Under the pieces are notes generated by a model. The model made no database searches. It saw only the letters and a program-made list of their open reading frames with translations, and was not told the origin of the DNA. From Sinonovacula constricta (Eukaryota > Mollusca > Bivalvia > Cardiida > Solecurtidae), in assembly GCA_007844125.1 (NCBI GenBank), contig CM017558.1, positions 29,195,264 through 29,259,263 on the forward strand: a stretch of DNA of 64,000 bases. The letters run 5' to 3'. A program made the translations under genes and the position numbers. Within the stretch, counting starts at the first letter, position 1. Every line of letters begins with the position of its first letter. Of this stretch, positions 57,652 through 64,000 are shown in pieces.

Positions 57652-60446
57652 AGTCGAGCACTGGCTGAACATTGGTCATGGACAAGCCAAGGACTGGCTG
57701 GGCATTGGACGAGAACAAGTCGATGACTGGTTATGCATTGGTCGAGGCAAGTCAACGATTGGCTGGACATTGGTCGTGGAAAACACGAGGACTTGTTATG
57801 CAATGGTCGAGCCAAGCTGAGGTCTGGTTGGGCATTGGTTCTGGATACGTCGAGGACGTGTTTGACTTTGGTCGTGGACATGTCGAGGACTTACTTGTAA
57901 TTGGTCATGGACAAATCGGGGACTGGTTAGGCATAGGTCGTGGACAAGTCGAGGACTGGTTGGGCGTTGGTCGTGGACAAATCGGGGACTAGTTGGGCAT
58001 TGGTCGTGGACAAATCGAGGACTGGTTGGGCGTTGGTCGTAGACAATTTGAGGACTGGTTGGGCATTGGTCGTGGACAAATCGAGGACTGGTTGGGCGTT
58101 GGTCGTAGACAAATCGGGGACTAGTTAGGCATTGGTCGTGGACAAATCGAGGACTGGTTGGGCGTTGGTCGTGGACAAGTCGAGGACTGGTTGGGCATTG
58201 GTCGTGGACAAATCGGGGACTGATTGAGCGTTGGTCGTGGACGAATCGGGGACTGGCTAGGCATTGGTCTTGGAAAAGTCGGGGAATGGTTGGGCATTGG
58301 TCGTGGACAAGTCGGGGAACGGTTGGGCATTGGTCCTTGACAAGACAAGCACTGGCTGGGCATTGGTCGTTGACAAATCGGGAACTGGTGGCGCGTTGGT
58401 CGTGGACAAGTCGAGGACTGGTTGGGCATTGGTCATGGACAAATCGAGGACTGGTTAGGCATTGGTCGTGGACAAATCGGGGACTGGTTAGGCATTGGTC
58501 GTGGACAAGTCGGGGACTGGTTGGGCATTGGTCGTGTACAAGTCGAGGACTTACTTGTAATTGGTCATGGACAAATCGGGGAATGGTTAGGCATAGGTCG
58601 TGGACAAGTCGAGGACTGGTTGGGAGTTGGTCGTGAACAAGTCGAGGTCTGGTTGGGCATTGGTCGTGGAAAAGTCGGGGAATGGTTGGGCATTGGTCGT
58701 GGACAAGTCGGGGAATGGTTGGGCATTGGTCCTGGACAAGACAAGCACTGGCTGGGCATTGGTCGTTGACAAATCGGGAACTGGTGGGGCATTGGTCATT
58801 GACAAGTCGAGCACTGGCTGGGCATTGGGCATGGACAAGTCGGGACTGGCTACGCATTGGTCGTGAAAAAGTAGAGGAATGGCTTGGCATAGGTCGTGGA
58901 CAAGTCAAGGACAAATCATGCATTGGTTGAGGACAAGTCGAGGACTTTTTGGGCATTGGTCATGGATAAATCGAGGACTGGTTAGGCATTGGTCGTGGAC
59001 AAATCGGGGACTGGTTAGGCATTGGTCGTGGACAAGTCGGGGACTGGTTGGGCATTGGTCGTTGACAAATCGGGAACTGGTGGGGCGTTGGTCGTGGACA
59101 AGTCGAGGACTGGTTGGGCATTGGTCATGGACAAATCGAGGACTGGTTAGGCATTGGTCGTGGACAAATCGGGGACTGGTTAGGCATTGGTCGTGGACAA
59201 GTCGGGGACTGGTTGGGCATTGGTCGTTGACAAATCGGGAACTGGTGGGGCGTTGGTCGTGGACAAGTCGAGGACTGGTTGGGCATTGGTCATGGACAAA
59301 TCGGGGACTGGTTAGGCATTGGTCGTGGACAAATCGGGGACTGGTTAGGCATTGGTCGTGGACAAGTCGGGGACTGGTTGGGCATTGGTCGTGGACAAGT
59401 CGGGGACTGGTTGGGCATTGGTCGTGTACAAGTCGAGGACTTACTTGTAATTGGTCATCGACAAATCGGGGAATGGTTAGGCATAGGTCGTGGACAAGTC
59501 GAGGACTGGTTGGGAGTTGGTCGTGAACAAGTCGAGGTCTGGTTGGGCATTGGTCGTGGAAAAGTCGGGGAATGGTTGGGTATTGGTCGTGGACAAGTCG
59601 GGGAATGGTTGGGCATTGGTCGTGTACAAGTCGAGGACTGGTTGGGCATTGGTCGTGGAAAAGTCGGGGAATGGTGGGGCGTTGGTCATGGACAAATCGA
59701 GGACTGGTTAGGCATTGGTCGTGGACAAATCGGGGACTGGTTAGGCATTGGTCGTGTACAAGTCGAGGACTTACTTGTAATTGGTCATGGACAAATCGGG
59801 GAATGGTTAGGCATAGGTCGTGGACAAGTCGAGGACTGGTTGGGAGTTGGTCGTGAACAAGTCGAGGTCTGGTTGGGCATTGGTCGTGGAAAAGTCGGGG
59901 AATGGTTGGGTATTGGTCGTGGACAAGTCGGGGAATGGTTGGGCATTGGTCCTGGACAAGACAAGCACTGGCTGGGCATTGGTCGTTGACAAATCGGGAA
60001 CTGGTGGCGCGTTGGTCGTGGACAAGTCGAGGACTGGTTGGGCATTGGTCATGGACAAATCGAGGACTGGTTAGGCATTGGTCGTGGACAAATCGAGGTC
60101 TGGTTGGGCATTGGTCGTGGAAAAGTCGGGGAATGGTTGGGTATTGGTCGTGGACAAGTCGGGGAATGGTTGGGCATTGGTCCTGGACAAGACAAGCACT
60201 GGCTGGGCATTGGTCGTTGACAAATCGGGAACTGGTGGGGCATTGGTCATTGACAAGTCGAGCACTGGCTGGGCATTGGGCATGGACAAGTCGGGACTGG
60301 CTACGCATTGGTCGTGAAAAAGTAGAGGAATGGCTTGGCATAGGTCGTGGACAAGTCAAGGACAAATCATGCATTGGTTAAGGACAAGTCGAGGACTTGT
60401 TGGGCATTGGTTGTTGACAAGTCGGGGTCTGGTTGGGCATTGGTCA
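57652..60446 (+). repeat. 33-bp minisatellite, right part (about 85 units)
   Basis: Mostly GTGGACAAATCGGGGACTGG then TTAGGCATTGGTC type units. Long higher-order duplications: the block around GGACTTACTTGTAATTGGTC recurs at about 57890, 58549, 59440 and 59770; the block with GACAAGACAAGCACTGGCTG recurs at about 58340, 58737, 59955 and 60190. The longest apparent ORF (489 codons, minus strand, 58905-60374) is a consequence of the period and is not annotated as a gene. Confidence 0.95.
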
Positions 60447-60522
60447 AATAAAACAAATATTTCGAAGAGTTTGGTGCAACTCATGTAGCTTTTTTACTTA
60501 TTGATTATAAAATTTGCAAAAC

Positions 60523-60524
<2 letters not shown>

Positions 60525-60579
<55 letters not shown>
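60525..60579 (+). repeat. (TAA)n microsatellite
   Basis: About 18 TAA triplets, followed by GATGATGACGACGATGATTA. Confidence 0.95.
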
Positions 60580-60580
<1 letters not shown>

Positions 60581-60984
60581 GTTATGATGATGACGACGAT
60601 GATTATGATGACAGAACTCTGATTCTTGCAATACTATTAATTTATAATGGTAATAACTATGAATGTAAATAAGTTCTCTAAAAGCTGACGAGTTCCAGAA
60701 TACAATATTAAGGGACACCACTCACAAATAAAGTTATTCAACTCATTGGGTTATCTTTCTTTATCAACATTTAAGGTCTACCATCTTCAGTAGACAATTG
60801 GCAATCTGGTGGGCGATCTTTTGTTTTTGTTTACACTACAGATAAATGACGCTTTTGCAATAATAATGAAACAGAAGGTTTTGTTGTTTTTGATGTTGAT
60901 GGTGTTTATTTAAAACTTCAGCTACTGCTGCAAATGATATTTCTGATTAATTATGAGGTGGAGAAAGACGAGATGGATACTGCT

Positions 60985-61177
60985 GTGGAGACTGCTGCTG
61001 CTGCTGCTGATTATGATGATTACTATGGTAATGATGTTGGTGATGATGATGATGATGATGATGATGAATTTGATTATATAGATGATGGTGATGATGATGA
61101 TTGGGACGATGATGATAATGGTGGTGATGATGATGATGATAAATGATGATGATGATGATAATGATGATGATGACGAC

Positions 61178-61226
<49 letters not shown>

Positions 61227-61266
61227 GTGGTGGTGATGATGATAAATGATGATGATGATGATAACG
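60985..61266 (+). repeat. (GAT)n-rich microsatellite region
   Basis: Long interrupted GAT repeats (61040-61070, 61118-61250). It creates Asp-rich and Met-rich ORFs in adjacent frames; no gene evidence. Confidence 0.95.
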
Positions 61267-62300
61267 ACGACTACCAGTTTCTACCCTGCAGCTCTTTTCA
61301 ATTAAAATTTGCTAAATTTCCGATTGCGATAACTTAAATTTGATGGGATCCCCAAATATCAGACCATTCTGACAAAAGTAATATCGTGATATTCTGATAA
61401 CATGCAGATTATGTTATTTGTGTCCATATCGCTGCCTGACCTGTCGTTAGAAAGTGACTCATTTTATGCATGACTTCTTTCGTGGCACAGTAAATGCAGC
61501 CCCATATCTGTTTCACGTAAACATTATCTGCAAAAGTGCTGGAATAGCGTAAAACCCAGTCATAATATGATTTTTTTTATTAAAATGTTAAATTCCATTG
61601 TATATCCATATAATTATATTTGCATATTTAGTTGACGCAAACAAAAACGTTTTCGTTTTGATATGCTTTATCATGGTGAGACAGAATAACATAGTTACTT
61701 GTTTTCCGATTTTTCTTGCAGATTATGCCTCGTCTTATTTTGTGCCACGTCTTTACTTTCGATGGCTTATGTTTTTGTTAAGAACTTATAAAGATATTTA
61801 TGTCCATTTTGTTACGTACGAAGGAATTTGAAAGCATGCGATATACATTCAAAAAACAGTTATACTGCACAAACTATAGCGGTGGCGTGATAGGTAGAGT
61901 GATAGGTGGGGTGACATTCTAAGGATTGGCCGACAATGGTTTGGCCGCGCGTGGCGCAAATCACGGGATCTGGAGAGGTATTTTAGCAAACAAACAAACA
62001 AACAGCTTGCTATTCCCTGCAACACCACCCCCCTAAGCGAGTCTACTTTACACTACGTATACACCTGTAGTATTTGTTTTGAGCATTTGTTCTGAACCCT
62101 GGTCGTTATAGATAAAAGGGATTGTCTGTAGTTATATAGTTACTGAGTCAAAACTTCTTTTAAGCTAAACGATGTAAACAGTTGTTAATTGGGAATGTGA
62201 ATATTTGTAATTGCTCATGTATAAATGCACTCATTAATGTTGTTGATGTTTTAATTAAAGTATTAGGCTATGCATCCTAGTTTTAACGTACACTATTTTG
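61267..62300. other. No gene recognised
   Basis: A degenerate tRNA-like stretch with a CAAA-repeat tail lies at about 61878-62005 (GTGATAGGTAGAGTGATAGG ... CAAACAAACAAACAAAC) and may be an old SINE. Otherwise nothing identifiable. Confidence 0.4.
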
Positions 62301-62393
62301 TTGGTCGGTGGGAGAACTTCTATGTAGGCAGTTACCAGCTAACCTTCGGTGTGGTTGTGGTTTTATCCAGGCTATCTTGTGCCGGTGTTCTTT

Positions 62394-62646
62394 TAAAGCA
62401 GATATAGTGCTGCCTTCACTGTGTATAGCATGCCATGAACACCTGGCACGAGACCACACGCAAGTCTATTTATCCTGACACCGGGTCGTTCAGTCTTCGT
62501 ACTACCCATATATTTGCTTGAGCGTAAGCAAGGGAGCTATGCCACTACCATTTTTAACGACTTTGGAATGTCGCAGCCCGGGATCAAACCCAGGGCCACC
62601 CGTACCAGGAGCCAACGTTCTACCGATTGCACCACCAGGTCCGATA
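62394..62646 (-). mobile_element. SINE family B, copy 4 (reverse orientation)
   Basis: Complement gives the head GGACCTGGTGGTGCAATCGG with TAGAACGTTGGCT, B box GGGTTTGATCCCGGG and the body down to AGTGAAGGCAGCACTATATC. Head and body are in reverse, but the family 3' end appears in forward orientation at 62676. Confidence 0.85.
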
Positions 62647-62675
62647 AAGCCTGATTACAGATGTTACTTATCTGT

Positions 62676-62768
62676 CTAACTGAAATATTGTTGGTGGGAC
62701 GATAACCCCAACAAACAAATGTCGCTGTACAGTATCGGCAAAAGTGCCGACAAATCCCATCCCATCCC
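62676..62768 (+). mobile_element. Joined 3' ends of SINE families B and C
   Basis: CTGAAATATTGTTGGTGGGA with CGATAACCCC (family B tail, 62680-62710) is followed at 62719 by GTCGCTGTACAGTATCGGCA and AAAGTGCCGACAAATCCCAT (family C tail). Only the tails are present, so this is a composite of truncated insertions. Confidence 0.75.
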
Positions 62769-63359
62769 AACAAACAAACTTATCTGTATTGTTTAAACTA
62801 CTTTTAAGATTTCGGCTTCTAATGAGAACCTGCCTATTTTTTTTACATATTTTTGACAGTGCGATCAGTTTGAAGGATTTCCTAGATGATGATCTTATTA
62901 TTGGAACAATCATTTTTGTATAATTTGTGGGACTCTCTGCTGACTCTGTCGTTACATCCAGGAAAACATTGTGAAATCTATTAGTCAAACTATTCTGTTG
63001 GTCATCTGCACATTGCTCATGCCTTGTGATAATTATCGCCAGCATCTAGAGCAGCAAACGTCCATATTTAACTTTGTAATAAAACTATTTCAGACATGGA
63101 TGATGACATCGTGGTTAGTGTGTTTTATTTTCATTTGTAGATGCGGTCCCGTGGTATTTTGTTAAGGTCTATGTGACAAAGTGCCGTTACAACAATTAAC
63201 AGACTTGGTCGATCCTGTCCGCTGAGCTGAACGCCTCCGATTGTTTCAGACTATTTGTGGGAAAGGATAAATTTCGGGGCACACTTTCTGATCTTCCGCG
63301 TTCTAAAAGATCATATTGTCCCGGACGCCAAGTTTTTGCATAAAGTTCATCCCGGTCCT

Positions 63360-63512
63360 GACATAAATATGTAGAGACATAATCAATATACCCATCTCCT
63401 CTTGTTGATGTCATATCTGACATATATGTGTGGAGACATAATATACCCATCTCTTCTTGCTGATGTCATATCTGACATATACATGTGGAGACATAATATA
63501 CCCATCTCTTAC
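63360..63512 (+). repeat. Tandem repeat, about 55-bp unit, three copies
   Basis: Unit GACATATATGTGTGGAGACA, TAATATACCCATCTCTTCTT, GCTGATGTCATATCT. The third copy is cut by the SINE at 63513. Confidence 0.85.
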
Positions 63513-63747
63513 CCAAACCCCGGCCGGGTCAAACCAAAGACTTTAAAGTTGGTAGCAGTGTCTCCCCTCTTAACTCTCGGGGCTAAGTGGACAGCATTAC
63601 GCCTGTCTCGACGGTGTCGGTATAATGGACCGAACGGGTTCAGTCCCTGGGTACCTCATAAGTGCCCCTGTGCCATAATGATAGAAATCTCGCTGAACAG
63701 TATTGGCAAAAATGCCGGCAAATCCCATCCCAATCCCATCCCAATTA
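63513..63747 (+). mobile_element. SINE family C, copy 3 (5'-truncated)
   Basis: Starts inside the B box (AAACCCCGGCCGGGTCAAAC) and runs through the full body to GGCAAAAATGCCGGCAAATC and a CCCATCCCAATC tail. Confidence 0.87.
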
Positions 63748-63755
63748 TTTTTATC

Positions 63756-63822
<67 letters not shown>
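63748..63822 (+). repeat. (ATC)n microsatellite at the SINE tail
   Basis: About 22 ATC triplets directly after the SINE tail, giving a spurious poly-His ORF. Confidence 0.95.
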
Positions 63823-63824
<2 letters not shown>

Positions 63825-64000
63825 TCAAGCTGGGTAGTTTACCAGGGCAACTACCATTTCATTGACGTAGGTACAATCGTGTTGCAAAATCCACACTGTT
63901 GCAAAATCCACACTAAAGCAATGATGATGCAATACCTGTGGACCACATGGGGCATTCAATACTGCGGTTTAAGATTAACTTGCAATGTTAAGTATTAGTG

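Noticed and set aside
53607..60374. Long ORFs of up to 489 codons on both strands in the 53-60 kb region
   Set aside because: All are translations of a 33-bp minisatellite whose period keeps frames open. No start context, introns, domains or frame preference is visible.
60934..61337. Asp-rich and Met-rich ORFs
   Set aside because: Frames of a GAT triplet repeat; no other gene evidence.
62668..63165. Possible gene from ORFs of 125 (minus) and 64 (plus) codons
   Set aside because: No recognisable motif, overlap with SINE tails, and no splice or start support.
13490..63530. Candidate tRNA genes with good B boxes
   Set aside because: Each sits at the head of a SINE with a conserved non-tRNA body, and the cloverleaf is poor.

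Overview
The window reads as nuclear DNA of an animal, most likely a bivalve mollusc. It is AT-rich, its genes are split by GT-AG introns, and it is crowded with tRNA-derived SINEs, short inverted-repeat DNA transposons and minisatellites. The organism call rests on three things: an HSPA12-like Hsp70 gene (a family strongly expanded in bivalves), a YqaJ/SWIM-type pseudogene, and a dispersed repeat beginning AGCTCACCTGAGCACAACG, which I associate with bivalve genomes. This call is inference; no species is assigned.

Two genes look intact. (1) On the plus strand, 13 coding exons between 13011 and 34036 join in consistent phase into a predicted 919-residue type I membrane protein: signal peptide, Cys-rich N-terminal region, three tandem modules each made of a 12-residue linker exon plus two sushi/CCP exons, one transmembrane helix, and a long cytoplasmic tail ending in eight near-identical 17-residue repeats. 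The three modules arose by tandem duplication of about 4.5 kb of genomic DNA, introns included. (2) On the plus strand, 47661-50639 holds a four-exon, 579-residue HSPA12-type Hsp70-like ATPase. A decayed copy of part of its last exon lies just downstream at about 50936-51085.

Layout. 1-3200: remnants of a YqaJ/SWIM gene and the C-terminal end of a Crypton/DUF3504-type tyrosine recombinase. 3600-4040: the 3' end of a LINE. 4480-7430: an old degenerate tandem repeat carrying three nested insertions (a TA-flanked MITE, a hAT-type MITE with an 8-bp target duplication, and a broken mariner). 7887-10874: a 3-kb foldback element whose arms are 62-64 bp tandem repeats, with a 10-bp target duplication. 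11879-12473: another foldback element with an 8-bp target duplication. 13-34 kb: the sushi gene. 34-47 kb: intergenic DNA with SINEs, MITEs and two short tandem arrays. 47.6-51 kb: HSPA12 locus. 52530-53320: a pogo-like MITE. 53410-60446: a 7-kb minisatellite of 33-bp units, split by a hAT-type MITE. 60.5-64 kb: triplet repeats and SINE fragments.

The two intact genes show no evident functional link. The most novel items are the modular sushi receptor with its repeat tail and its locally homogenised duplicated block, the foldback element with tandem-repeat arms, and the 33-bp minisatellite, whose period keeps several frames open and creates long spurious ORFs.
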